This document shows positions 24,058-35,595 of a stretch of 64,000 bases of DNA, piece by piece; positions within the stretch are counted from its first letter, which is position 1; every line of letters starts with the position of its first letter. This DNA comes from Porpolomopsis calyptriformis (Eukaryota; Basidiomycota; Agaricomycetes; Agaricales; Hygrophoraceae). The notes under the pieces were generated by a model. The model did no database searches and was not told the DNA's origin. It was given only the letters and a program-made list of their open reading frames with translations. The DNA lies in contig OX621165.1 in the NCBI GenBank assembly GCA_951640195.1, positions 2,542,001 to 2,606,000 of the forward strand, written 5' to 3'. Both the position numbers and the translations under genes were made by a program.

Positions 24058-24543
24058 TCAGAGTGACGTGATGGACAAGTTGCACGAGCTATCAACTTGA
24101 ACATCACTCAAGTACTGTATACTCAAATTTTGCCCACATCTTACAACCCCATTTGTCTCGGGACTGTCAGTCGCGACTGCAAAAGAAGGCAACGTGTATA
24201 ACCATGGATACTCAGGGAGTTGTGCATAAAAAGACCTGAAAGGCGGAGGACGCCCAAGACTCGAGTGAAACTTATGTGGCCGATTTAAACGCGAAATCCA
24301 TCGCTGAGATTTGCTTAGGTTCCTCCGCTCGCTACGGTCGACCTCACGCCAGTAGACCAAAGTGTGATTCAAAGCTTTCTGAAACTCAACCACCACTTGC
24401 AGACACATTTCTCGTTCGGGTGATAGAGTTGCAAGAGACGAAAATAATGTACTTCCCTTGAAAAGCCACGGAGCGTGTTCATCTAGTAGCTCTGGATCGT
24501 AACGTTGAAGTGGTTGTTTGGCATCGCCTTTGGAATCAAACAT
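24058..24543 (-). CDS. Hypothetical protein fragment
   Basis: The reverse strand is open from an ATG at 24543 (MFDSKGDAKQPLQRYDPELL) to 24058, about 161 codons, lying between the divergent thioesterase and OXR1 genes. It contains possible donor and acceptor sites after HAPWLFKG. I do not recognise any domain. It may be one exon of a small gene or a chance frame within a shared promoter region. Confidence 0.25.
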   Translation of the reverse strand: MFDSKGDAKQPLQRYDPELLDEHAPWLFKGSTLFSSLATLSPEREMCLQVVVEFQKALNHTLVYWREVDRSERRNLSKSQRWISRLNRPHKFHSSLGRPPPFRSFYAQLPEYPWLYTLPSFAVATDSPETNGVVRCGQNLSIQYLSDVQVDSSCNLSITSL

Positions 24544-24974
24544 TGGACAATAGACGTACGTAACCAAATCTGCTTGCGATCATACGCAACGGCAACGACT
24601 TGGTGCCAAACGTCACTGAGTCTTCACATCCCCACAGTCCAAGTGAGCGAAACTCTGAGGACTCCTTACCTTGGCTAAACGCTACCATTTTCAGCATACT
24701 TCCAGGCTTTGCCCAGCAATTTAACGCATTGTCCTTGACACATCAACAACCGTAACGTCTGGGATTTTGATTGTCTCACGCCTCCATTATATATATTGGA
24801 TTTTCTCTTCACGCGTTGTACGCGTTTATCCTTCCAGTTGTGAGTTCCCGAGTCTTCGATGAAATGTATCCTTTAACCTACCATCATAGAATCGTTCGAA
24901 ACAACGTTAAGTAATACACAGTCTATGCGACTGTATCTAAAGCCCCCTTCCACGTACACATTCGCTTTCTATTC

Positions 24975-27114
24975 ATGTCAGAAATCGGGTCACCCTGCCC
25001 AATCACACCTTTGATTCCCCTCCCTCCACCCGCCGACCCTCCAAAGAAAATACTTGAGAAAGAGGAACTTATCGACAAATTTGCCACGCTTTTCGCTCCT
25101 GCCACACCCCCTGCTACGCCGAGGGCGTCTCCTCGGTTGCAACCCATTCTAATTCTGCCTCATCCGAGCCCACACTCTCATCGTTCGGAAACAATTAGTT
25201 CCCCAGAATCCGATTTCGGTTGCTTCGTATCGGTGGCTCCCTCTCAAGACCCTCTATCACTTCTTTCCTCCGGCTTTTCGCCCTCCACCTCACCTGTCCA
25301 GTCGATGACGCCCCATATACGCGACGAATCGGCTACGAATAAAGTACCATATAGTGCTAGCTCGGCCTTCTTCGAAAAATTTACGACGGACGCGAAGCGT
25401 GCATCTGAGCTAAACAAGAAGGGTTACTTGGATGAATTACTTTTGCATGAGGACGATCCCCTTTACTGGTTAGATCTCCCTTCATTGTCAGACTCATCTG
25501 GAGACAGTCACGATCAGGACTTCATAAACGAAGACACGAGCGACAAACACGTTATCGACGCGTTGGCGGAATCTGAACGGTCGCAAGACCTGTTTCTCGA
25601 TGGCCTCGCTGTTAGGAACACAAGTCCAACCCCAGAAAACGAGGAAACACCGAATGACGTTGCCGCTGGAGAGTCAAGCATTACCAAGCGAATTGATGTT
25701 TCCAGTTCGAGTGTACCTCTTCCGGAACGTACGCGCTCCTACCCAAGTCCCGCAATGTCTCTTCCACCAAGGCCTTCGTCAGCGCTTGCCATATTTGCAC
25801 CTTCAAGTGAACCCGACCTCTCACTCATTCCTCCACCTCTTTCAAAATCTCCGTCTTCATCATCTTTACCGCACAGCAGTCCGCGTCCAGATATCAAGAC
25901 ACTCCCCACATTCTCATCTCGCTGGATGCCTTCACTCCTTGCTTCCTCGCAACCCGCTTCTCCAAACGCAAAGGAAAAGCTCCACACCCTCTTCGTTTCC
26001 CATCCAAAGAAAGCTTCGAAAGCTCCTCAATCGACACACCACTGGGAGGTTCCAGACGTGCCGATAACAACACCAACAGATGGTGTCGCCATCCCACGAG
26101 GCCAGCATTCGCGCTACACCTCCGCCCCCTCAGCCTCAATATCGATATCGCATGGGACACCATTCGCTTCCCATATCTCCTCTTTCGTGCCCCCATCAGG
26201 CGCGCCTGGGTTTTCCGGAGGAGACCATTCGTGGGATCGAGGGTTTTCAGACGACTTTGACAGAGATAAGGCCGATCGAGGACGAGTTTTGTTAAAGGGT
26301 CGCATCGAAGGCGACGGGTGCGTTGCTATTTTGGACACGGAGTTAGCTCGTCTGGTACGTCCATCTTCCAACATTTCACCCCACTTTTCTTCGTTGTAAC
26401 CCAACGAGAATTTAATTGGCGATTACTTCCCTTGTGCTGCTTCATTGTTTCCAATCTCTTCTCCCCTTTATAGATCCGTCCCCATCTTCCCGCCCTATCC
26501 CGCCTTCCCAATTCTTGGACTCTCCTCTACAGCCTTGACCAGCACGGCAGCTCTTTAAGAACGTTATACAAACGGTGCGAGAATCACCTGTCAAGGGCTG
26601 GCACCAACGGGACAAGCGCAGGTGAGCTGGTTGTCATCAAGGATTCAGGGGATATGGTGTTCGGTGCGTGGATGGGGGAAGGGTTGAGGCCATCTAAGGG
26701 GGCGTATTATGGGAGTGGAGAGTCGTGAGTGCATATTTGCAGGCTGCTCCCGATGTTGAAATTTGATTCTTCGACGATGTCTCTTGGCAGATTTTTGTGG
26801 AGATTCTACAACGGAGAGCTGGAAGCATTCAAATGGACAGGTAAAAATGAATACGTGGCATTGTGTGAGGCTGAATTTATTTCTTTTGGTGGCGGGTGCG
26901 TCCCTGTTCCTATCAGTCCATCGTCTCTTTGTTTATTGCGTTATCCCTGTACAGAGACGGGCATTACGGTTTATATCTGGACGACACATTGATTGATGGA
27001 TCTTCCGCGCATTGCCTGACCTTCGATAACCCACCGCTATGCTCACCCGGCCCCAAGAAAGGCGAGACGGTTACTTTTGAGTCTGTAGCGCTAGAAGTGT
27101 GGAGTATTGGATGA
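24975..27114 (+). CDS. TLD-domain oxidation resistance protein (OXR1-like)
   Basis: Start ATG 24975 (MSEIGSPCPITPLIPLPPPA), stop at 27112-27114, with introns near 26355-26473, 26726-26791 and 26897-26955. The first 400 residues are Ser/Pro-rich and disordered, apart from FFEKFTTDAKRASELNKKGY and DPLYWLDLPS. The C-terminal TLD domain begins at about 26475: LPNSWTLLYSLDQHGSSLRT, then LVVIKDSGDMVFGAWMGEGL, YYGSGESFLWRF, FISFGGGDGHYGLYLDD, and the final VTFESVALEVWSIG. TLD proteins protect against oxidative stress and in yeast Oxr1 acts on the V-ATPase. The domain is complete, so the gene is probably functional. Confidence 0.9.
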
Positions 27115-27702
27115 TATGTAGTTGTAGCTGCCACTGGTCTAATACAGGTAACCTTTCCCTGACCATGCCGCGTGAGATCGGACCCAGGACTTCGTGGGGC
27201 CGCCAAATTATGGATCTTGGTGTCAATCACGCAGAAATACGTACCCGAATCACGTCTGTTGCGTTCGGGTGCACAGATGCAACCTGAAGATGAGTGTTGC
27301 AAAGCCACCGTCGCATGCCACAGAATGTCAACAGGATGGAACCCTCATAATTGCGATCATTCTCTTATTTCCTACGAGCTGCCTTGCGTGACCTCGATGG
27401 TCGAACACCTTATCGTGACAAATAATCGATTCATGAATGCGACTGATTACCCATGAGTGGAGATCATAAGATAGATACCTTTTTCAGAATACCAGACCGG
27501 CATACAACCAGGTTGTAACAACCTGTAGTTCCCTTTTAGGTAATCCAAGTCCTTGTACCGATTTCGGTCATCCTTTTGTCGGGAGATCAGCAATTTGGTT
27601 CACAACCTCATCAAACGAAAATAACCGTATGTTTTAACCAAAACACATAAATCGGCAGGCAGCGAGAATGATCTTCGCTTTTTTTCATTTCATTGTCAAT
27701 CC
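27115..27702. other. Intergenic region upstream of receptor 2
   Basis: About 590 bases with short overlapping open frames only. The word TGTAACAACCTGTAG near 27512 would encode C-N-N-L before a stop. That is not a plausible CAAX box because the middle residues are not aliphatic. Confidence 0.4.
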
Positions 27703-29028
27703 ATGTTGTATCGGTACCCAGCCCTTGCTATCCCCAGTATCGTCGCGGCAGTGCTCGTCCTCATTCCCCTTCCGCGGCAAATACGAGTTCGCAATATCGC
27801 CTGCGTTGCTATGATACTTTGGATTTTTCAACACTGTGTGGTTGCCTTCGTGAACATGACGATCTGGGCTAGGAACGTCGAGAACTCTGCTCCTGTCTGG
27901 TGTGATATAAGTGTGTCTCTCTGCCAGTTCTTTTGTGTCATTCACCCTTCTAATCTCTCAACTCAGCACTCAGATTTTCAGCAGGTTTATACATCGCGCT
28001 CTCCGCCTCTACCTTCTGTATATGCAAGCACCTAGAGTTTGTCTCGTCTGGACGACCTCCAAAGTCTAGTTTTCTGCAAGCACATCGGACAACTTTCGAG
28101 CTGGCGATGTGTATTGGGCTTCCTGGAGTGTGGATGTTTCTCTGTATGCACATGCATCATTCTCTTGCGATCTAGCCAGCTAACCTCTTGTTTAAAGTCT
28201 ACTATTTTCAAACGTTTCGTTTTACCATTATCGAGGATTTCGGTTGCTTTTCTGCAGAATTTCCTTCTGTTGCCCAACTTTTCACCACACTCGTCCCACC
28301 ACTGCTTCTGTCAGTGGCAACTCTCGTCTATGGATGTACGCGAGTCTTGTCACCTCTCTTTTAATCATCCTAACACACCACATGCTCTAGCTATTGCTCT
28401 ACACCATTTACTCCATCACAGAACCAACATGAAATTCATTACACCATATCTTATCACTCATGATTTTGATTTGTCGACCTCCCAATTTTACCGCCTCGTG
28501 ACATTATGCATAATCACTGGCGTTTGGGGAATAATCTTCCTCTCCCTGTCTATTCATCAGTATCTCGGTTACCCCATGCTTCCCTTGCCAAGCTGGGACG
28601 TCATTCACCAAGACATCTCTCAGATTACCCAGTTGCCAATCGAATTAATCGGTGCGGAACTGATTTCACAAATACTAGTCTTGCGGTGGGCTGTGCCCGG
28701 GTCAGCCTACGTTGTCTTCTTGATATTCGGGACCGACCCAGAGGCCTTGTCCGAGTACCCGAGACTCTGGTTTTGGTTCAAGACGAAAGTGCTCCGACAG
28801 GCTTCCCCAGTGCGACCCCAGTGTATAAAGTTACCCGTCATCTCCGGGTATGCCATAACTTTTGCGTTATTTCGATAACCAGCTTACTCATGCTCCTTCA
28901 GTCCTTCCATTAGTTATCCGAAACCCATTTATACCCCACTCCATGCCAATTACTACCGAGAGTTCTACTCTTTCCCTTCACGCGTTTCGTCATCTTCTAC
29001 TATTAACATCAAATCATCCTGGCTTTGA
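27703..29028 (+). CDS. STE3-type pheromone receptor 2
   Basis: Five exons give about 368 aa: 27703-27910, 27967-28143, 28198-28335, 28391-28847 and 28902-29028 (TGA 29026-29028). Exons 3 and 4 have the same lengths (138 and 457 bp) as in receptor 1, and intron phases match, so the two are paralogues or alleles that share one structure. Motifs: VLIPLPRQIRVRNIA, NSAPVWCDI, FCICKHLEFVSS, LLLSVATLVYG, PSWDVIHQDI and RWAVPGSAYVVFLIFG. Sequence identity to receptor 1 is only moderate. The role is as for receptor 1: a plasma-membrane pheromone GPCR. The tail after TM7 is longer and Ser/Tyr-rich. Confidence 0.9.
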
Positions 29029-29475
29029 ATCTATCGATCCTATCGGTAGATTATTCATCACTTTCATTTTGTTTTATATGCTATCGTTGCTTGCCACCTG
29101 TAACTATTAGAATCAATGTAGCCATTCGTCCAATTTATTTTTAATACCGCGCATCCTCACGAAGAATTCTTTGACTCCCGCACAGACGGTAGCATGACGA
29201 TATCCGATTGAACGTCTCCAGCAACCCCCTCTGCACCGTTCTACCACCCAGCGACGGCGGTCTTTAGCTCCTCTGGCAGATCTGAGTGGAACTTAGTGTG
29301 AGACCACAAGCTTTTCATTGGAAGAGCGGTTTACGATGACAGAAGGGAAAGCAGTGTATTTGGGTCCTTAGATTCGAAGGGTTGAGTCCCCTTCTGAAGA
29401 ATGGGTATATGATTGCTGCATAAGGTACAATCAACAAGGATGGTTTCATAAATGGAAGGCGTAATGCGATGTTCA
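29029..29475. other. Convergent intergenic region
   Basis: About 450 bases between the receptor 2 stop and the stop of the PalI-like gene. No coding signal or RNA gene was recognised. Confidence 0.4.
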
Positions 29476-30255
29476 TCACCAACGGCTCTTTCTCGACCTG
29501 CTCCTGCGCCCATCAGTACAGCCCGCACAACACGTCATGATGCTTGCGAAAAACAGCACAATGAATGCTGCAACCGTCAACCAAATGGCGACGCCGTATT
29601 CGGCGCGGGCGCCCGAAAGATTTCCGTTCACATGGGTCTATGTGCACGATCGTAAACGAATCAAAAGAGAACAAAGGTGCACGCACCCTCACAGTCCCGA
29701 ACAAGCTAAAGTCGATGATGATGACCACCAACATAATAAGCCAAGTAACTCCAGCAAGGAGGCTTCCACACACAAAACCACATATATACGAAGATGTGGC
29801 TATAAGGAGGGCGATGAATGTCAGGCCCGTGGTTACCGGATGCAAGACCAAGGAGTGTGTGAGGTTGTTTAACACCGAGTTGGCGTATTGCGTGTGCGTC
29901 GCGGTAGAAATAATACCGGTGATGTCGTACCCGATCTTAGCCTGGGAGCAGGAAGATCTGGGAGAACAGACAGGTTTCGTTATTGGTGTGTGCGATAAAG
30001 GAATGAAAAGATCGCACCCGCCAGATGGACCGGCATTCAAGACACAGTACCCAAGGGCACCGAAGGAGAGGGCGCTATTGCCATCGGTAACCTTGAGGAA
30101 TGCGAGGCTAGCGGCAAGATTGTCAATAGGGGTGGAGTGTGTTGGAGTGCAGCATACTTATGGATGATAGGGCTGCTTATCGTGGTGAAGAGGAGGAGAA
30201 GTGTCGCAACAAGGAGGAGAAAAGTTCCTGTGTGGAATACGTGGTGGATAGCCAT
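29476..30255 (-). CDS. PalI/SUR7-like membrane protein, copy 2
   Basis: Reverse-strand gene, ATG 30255 (MAIHHVFHTGTFLLLVATLL), stop TGA 29476-29478. Exons are joined by three introns. The spliced protein has TM1 LLLVATLLLLFTTISSPIIH, the loop SALSFGALGYCVLNAGPSG, then IGYDITGIISTATHTQYANS, TM2 GLTFIALLIATSSYI, TM3 VTWLIMLVVIIIDFSLF, TM4 AIWLTVAAFIVLFFASI, and a tail TCCAGCTDGRRSRSRKSRW. This matches PalI/Rim9/SUR7 proteins in length and in the four-TM layout with an ectodomain GALGYC. It lies tail-to-tail with receptor 2. It is the better-preserved of the two copies. Confidence 0.8.
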
Positions 30256-30478
30256 AGCCTTGCATCTGGTCGGGCTGAAAGATCACCATTTTACCGCACG
30301 AGTGGAGTTACTTGCGTCATGGCCAGTGCACCTTGCTCCATATGTAATTGCTTTGAGGTTTCCTGTTCGAGAGTGAGTGGTTGGCACTTTGCTCAAATCT
30401 CCACTCTCACACTAACAATGAGAAGGAGGACGTCAATGTCACGCATAACCAATGTTGATTCACTCCAGAACTACTGAC

Positions 30479-32127
30479 ATGGGCATGAACCTGGAACGAA
30501 GCGATCTACGACTGACCTCCACCTTCTTGTTGACAGGCTTGTCGAATGTTGTCTCCAAGAGAACTCGGACGCGGTTGCAGACAGATTTCGGTGGAGCATG
30601 GGTCATTGAACTTGATTTTCCCCGAACACAAAGCCCAGATTCGTATCTGATGGTCCGCGTTGGTCCTACCCTTCCGCTCTTGGATCGATACGGCCAGATA
30701 TCTGTGATCACAATCTCCCTCAGCTTGGAAACGCTGGGTGCCGTCGTTCAAAAGACTCACTCATTTGAAGCGAGTGCTGATGACGGCCTCGCTGAACATC
30801 ATTGGATCCGGTTCTTGACCTTGTCAGCCTTATGGACAGACAACTCAGATATCCAGCGGGACGACGGATTTCGTATCATAGTCACTATCACTTCTATTCC
30901 TGCTCCCGCCCGGCCAGTGATCGCTTCTCCTCTCATCCTGAACAACATGCTACAACTTATCGAGGGCCACGATGTTATTGATACCAAATTCCATGTCTTC
31001 TCTAAACGTCGTGTAACCGATAGTGTTGGCGCTGCAGACCCTTTGCCCGTGTATGCCAACTCCACACTGGTAAGGAGCCAATGCGCCTATTTTGATACGA
31101 GTAAGTCAACGGTTAGCAGACTTTCTCAATCTCTTATTGATCCAGGCGAACAGTGTGGGGAAGCTCTAATTTCTCCGAGTCCCAACTTGTGGACTTGGAC
31201 CGCCCACCTGAAACCCTATCCATCGACGAGTATGAGTACGAATCCGATAGTGATCTCGGTTATTTCAGCGGAGACGACGACAACGAAGAAGACAGAGGGG
31301 AATCTAGCACAGCTCACCATGATGCTGACAACCCGAGAAGGTTTTACCAAAGCCACCAGTCGTCACCGCTCCTTTCATCCCCTTCCGAAAGCCTTTTTGA
31401 CCCGTCAGAGAGTGAAAAAGATGGGGACGGTTCGGATATCGAGGCGATACATAATGAGCTATGGTTGGATGCTCTGACTTTTCGTAAACATAGCCGCCAT
31501 CGCAATCGGTTTGGAAAGGTAGTGGAGATTAAGGATGTGGCTTATGTTACGTGAGTCTGCCGGTCCATACATATCCTTCTCGGGTTTAATGTTTCTCACT
31601 TTCTAGGTGGAAAGCACTTATGTTCTATCTCTGCACTTCCCAAATCACTTTCGCGCCCCTCTCCTCACTCAAGGTTCCACGATCTCGGTCCCCAAGCGAG
31701 CGCTCACAAGGTTTACCATCACCGCCCTCTCCCAAGTCGATTTACCGTGTGGCCGATAAGGTGAGATTGGGGGTTGATAGCGGCTTCCATTCACAACCCT
31801 ACCTGTATTCAAGCTAGGCATGAATGATCTGACGGAGCTGGCCCTTGAAAATATACGGTCACAATTGTCGAAAGACATCATCATCCATGAACTCTTTTCC
31901 CGCTTCACCTCTCGGTACGTTCCTGAGACGTATGCTATCATTTTGTGTGCGGGGATCCTCACAGGTTTCCTAGATACAGTACCATTCGAGATATGGAACT
32001 CGCATTCGTCTTCCAACATTGGGATGAGCTCAAATCTTCAGATCAAGTCCGAGATTCATTCAATCAGGTTGCGGGTGGTGCCCTGCCTCATGCTGCAGAC
32101 ATATTGACAAGCCTTGTGTTTCACTAA
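30479..32127 (+). CDS. BTB/POZ-domain protein of agaricomycete type
   Basis: Start chosen at ATG 30479 (MGMNLERSDLRLTSTFLLTG); an earlier in-frame start exists at 30452. Stop TAA 32125-32127; introns near 31099-31144, 31551-31606, 31759-31814 and 31914-31974. The N-terminal half is MATH-like beta sequence. The BTB part starts HDVIDTKFHVFSKRR, PLPVYANSTLVRSQCAYFD. An acidic insert follows (DEYEYESDSDLGYFSGDDD), then YVTWKALMFYLCTSQITFAP, SIYRVADKLGMNDLTELALE and IIIHELFSRFTSRY, the alpha-helical end of the BTB fold. Such proteins may be Cullin-3 adaptors; that role is inference. Confidence 0.8.
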
Positions 32128-33634
32128 ATAAGGTGTTGTGCTCTCCCGTGAAAAATTTTGCGCGCCTGCGCTGACTTGTCCATTAGTACTACGTCCGTGT
32201 AAGATTGATGGTGTTCGAGATAAGGGTGGGTGATGGCTAAGGACGGGCAAGAGGATTGCGATTGTCTAGGATAGCGCGATAATAATATCCAGCATCGGTT
32301 GTAGAGTGGGTGGGTGTTCAAACGTTTAACTTTGAAATTTTCTGATTCAAAAAACTGAGAGCGTGAAACACAAAGGCGCGTTTGAATTCAATGAACCGTG
32401 TGATCGCCGTCTTTTCATCAGCATCGTATACGCTCTGGTGACATTTCACTCATCTGAGCACGGCCATCAGCTCATTTGGTTCTTTGGCAACTTGGCCATT
32501 CACGCCGACCAGCAATCGTGGTGGGTGACCAGTTGACTGTGTATCCATACCGAGGAACTAGCACAAGCAAGACACCTTGCTTGCAGGACAGGAGAAATGG
32601 CGCAGAGTGCTGCGGTGTTGGTCCGCGAACGCTCTCGGACTTTGTATCAGGGGTAGAGAAACTGGCGCGAATGAGCTTCCGTCGATAAAGCCCCCATCTC
32701 GCGTGTGTATCATGCGCCGTGCATCCTCGAGTTCGTCATGGTGGGTTAGGGTAGACACCGATCATTCAGATACGCTCCACGGCGACTATCTTAGGAGACC
32801 TCCGTTGTAAAAAAAATGACGCAAGTTCCTATATTAAAAAGAGGGGCTTGCAGAGGGTATGTCTGAAGAGTGGGGCTCACATGTTTTAAGCGTTACGAAA
32901 AACAAGTTGATCGAATACATGACTGGTTTCTGGCGGTGATTTGAATCGGCGGGCGATATTAATTATTAAAGTATTGCATGAGGTGTGCGGCACGTTAAGA
33001 TCCCGGCCGCATCGATCGAGAACGAGGTACGGCGAGGTACGGGTAAAATGAGGTGGCAGATCTGCCAGACCCCCCCCTGAATGAAGTAGCCGATAATCAC
33101 ATGTATGAAAAGGCGAGTGGGCGCTCGCGACTGGATTTGACAGGTATGTGAAAAAAAAGCAACCAGCGGGCGTGCAACCGCATGGTAACGGCGCAGGCGA
33201 CCATGACACGGGTTCCGATCGAGATTAAACTCGCCATAAGTGTGGCGTGCATGTAGATAAATATCATTGGGGGAGCGGGAGGGGGGGAAAGGACCAGACC
33301 TTCAAAGTCCTTTACATGCGGGGGGGTGTATGTACGTGAACAATAGGGTACCATAGATAAAAAGAACCATGACCGTGGACAGTATACATCATCGTAGGTA
33401 GTGGGGGTAGGTGATCGTGAGATGTTCATGCCTTGGATGAAAGAAGAATAAGAAAGCATGGGAATGAGAAGAAAAAAGATTAGGAATCGTCAAGCAGAAA
33501 AGCAAAACATTGTCCAACTTGCGAACCAACCTTGATCCTCCCCCGACGAGAAAGAGAGAGGGAGAGAGAAAGAGAGAGAGAGAAAAATACAATCCACATT
33601 TCTTTCCGTTAAATGAGGGAACCCGATTCCCTTC
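32128..33634. other. Intergenic region with GA-rich microsatellite
   Basis: About 1.5 kb without a recognisable gene. Homopolymer and GA-rich tracts occur near 33545-33590. Small open frames on both strands have no motif. Part of it is the 3' flank of the membrane-protein gene that ends at 33635. Confidence 0.4.
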
Positions 33635-35303
33635 TTACCTTCTGATACTATCATAAGTGGGGGGAATCTCCTCGGGAACTTCTTCGTGAGTGGCCAACCT
33701 CTGCTCTTCGGCTTCTTCCTCTTTGGTCCTGATCCGACCGCCATCCTGATGGACGACGACACCGGCGGAGGAACGCCTGGAGGGACCCGGTTGGGGCATA
33801 GGCTGCTGCTGCTGCTGCTGATGCTGCTGAGGGATGTAGCTGCCGGGGGGACCGTACAAGCCTATGGGGCCAAAGGTGCCAGGGGGAGGTTGATGTTGTT
33901 CGGCGCTGTAACGGGGGTCGTATTGGGCTTGTTGAGGTTGATACTGAAGCTGAGGGGGTGGAGAAGGAGAGAGGTAGGTAGCCTGACTGTAGCCAGGATC
34001 GTCCTCTGACTGAGAAGCAAGACCAAGGCCGCCATTGACGCGACCACCATAGTGTGCGAGTGCCTCGCGCTCTTTGGCGTTGCGACTCTGAAGGAGGGCG
34101 GCACCACTGCTAGAGTTGGAAGAGGTGCCGACGGCACTGGAAGAGTCACTGGGACCGGGGGAGACGGAATGCCAGTCAGGGTGGGTGGCCATAGCACCCA
34201 TGACCATGGGCATGGATGAGGGACCGCCGGATGAGTTGTACTGTGAAGAGTCGGAGTGAGGGCGGCGGGAAGAGTCGATGGCGGTAGCGTAGTCTGTAGA
34301 ATATACTTGTGACTTTTCTGAAGGAATGACGGTGGGGTGATTGGGATTGACGACAGGTCCGTGTGGGTATTGAGCCATGTTGGGTTGGGGGACAGGGCCA
34401 GGCCCGTGAGGACCAGGACCAGGACCAAAACCAGGACCATTGGACAGGTGGGGGGCGGGGTGAGGTGCTGAGTCAGGAAAGGCGAATGGGGTTACGGAGG
34501 CCTCGGGGCCAAAGTCGTGATGGCCGATGCCTGAACTGGCACGTTTAACAGAGCTACCGTTGACAACGTGGTCGGGGTCAAAGTTTCCGTCGAATTCATC
34601 GTCGTAACGATGTTTGCTGCGGTACCAGACGGCAAGGAGGGAAAGAAGGGCGAGGAGAGCGATGCCACCGATGACACCGCCGGCGATTGCGCCCGTGTGG
34701 GATGAAGAATTAGCGGCGTTAGAATGAGGACTTAGGGTGGCGGTTATCATTGAACCTGCCGAGTAGACTTCTGTTGAGGAGACGGTCTTGTAAGAGATGG
34801 AACCTGCAGAATCGGTTGTGCTGTTGAAGGGAATATGGTTAGTTAGGGAAGAAAGAGGGGGGGAGGGGAGGAGCGTACGCAAGAGTGGCTTGCACGACGG
34901 TGGTGAGAGGGGTTGTGAGGCGAGATAGGGTGGTGGAAGGGGTTTCTGTTGTCGTTGGAGGGGAAGGCGGAGGCGGAGACGGAGGAGGGGTTGGCTGGCC
35001 GCCGCCGCCGGGGGGAGAAGTGGGACCACCGCCAGCTGGAGGGGTTGTATCACCACCACCACCGGGAGGAGGAGTGGAACCACCGCCAGTTGGAGGAGTG
35101 GAACCACCGCCTGGAGGAGGAGTGGAACCACCACCGTTGGGGGGAGTGACGGGAGGTGTAGGCGGGGAGACGATGGGAGAGCCCCCGGTTGGATTTGTTG
35201 GACCAGTGACGGTAGGGGAACCAGCGGCAGGAGTTGTAGTAGGAGAACCTGATATAATTGGAGTGGACATTTGAGAAGAGACACTAATCGTTGAAGAGTT
35301 CAT
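33635..35303 (-). CDS. Single-pass Ser/Thr/Pro-rich membrane protein
   Basis: Two exons on the reverse strand: 35303-34879 and 34820-33635, joined by an intron of 58 bp; ATG 35303, stop TAA. The ectodomain is Ser/Thr/Pro-rich with GGGSTPPPGGGSTPP-type repeats, as in mucin-like wall sensors. A single transmembrane segment GAIAGGVIGGIALLALLSLL is followed by the basic stop VWYRSKHRY. The cytoplasmic tail is Pro/Gln-rich (polyQ near 33800) and ends in EIPPTYDSIRR, containing a PPTY motif that could bind WW domains of Rsp5-type ligases. There is no clear N-terminal signal peptide in this model. The layout resembles Mid2/Wsc/Skg6-type proteins. Confidence 0.75.
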
Positions 35304-35595
35304 AGCATAGCAAAGGGTTAAAACTAACCGATAACAGTCGTCATTTTTTTTGAAGGGGAAGAAAATAAAATCCGAGTTTACACAGCTTTGTACTGGTTTG
35401 ATATGCTAATTTAGGTAACTTTGATGGTACGTGTTATTGTCTTTTTCAGAAAGAAGGGTAGAGGAGCAACGCAAAATGTAGAAGCATCCCATGCCAATGA
35501 AATTCGCTAGGCACAGGACCATCACCGAAAAGGTCCAGATTATTGACCATCCAACACAGAAGATCATCGCAATGATGTACCCAAGAATCAGTTTG

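Noticed and set aside
32129..32145. Forward-strand C-A-L-P plus stop resembling a CAAX box
   Set aside because: The frame has a stop just upstream and proline is not a CAAX terminal residue.
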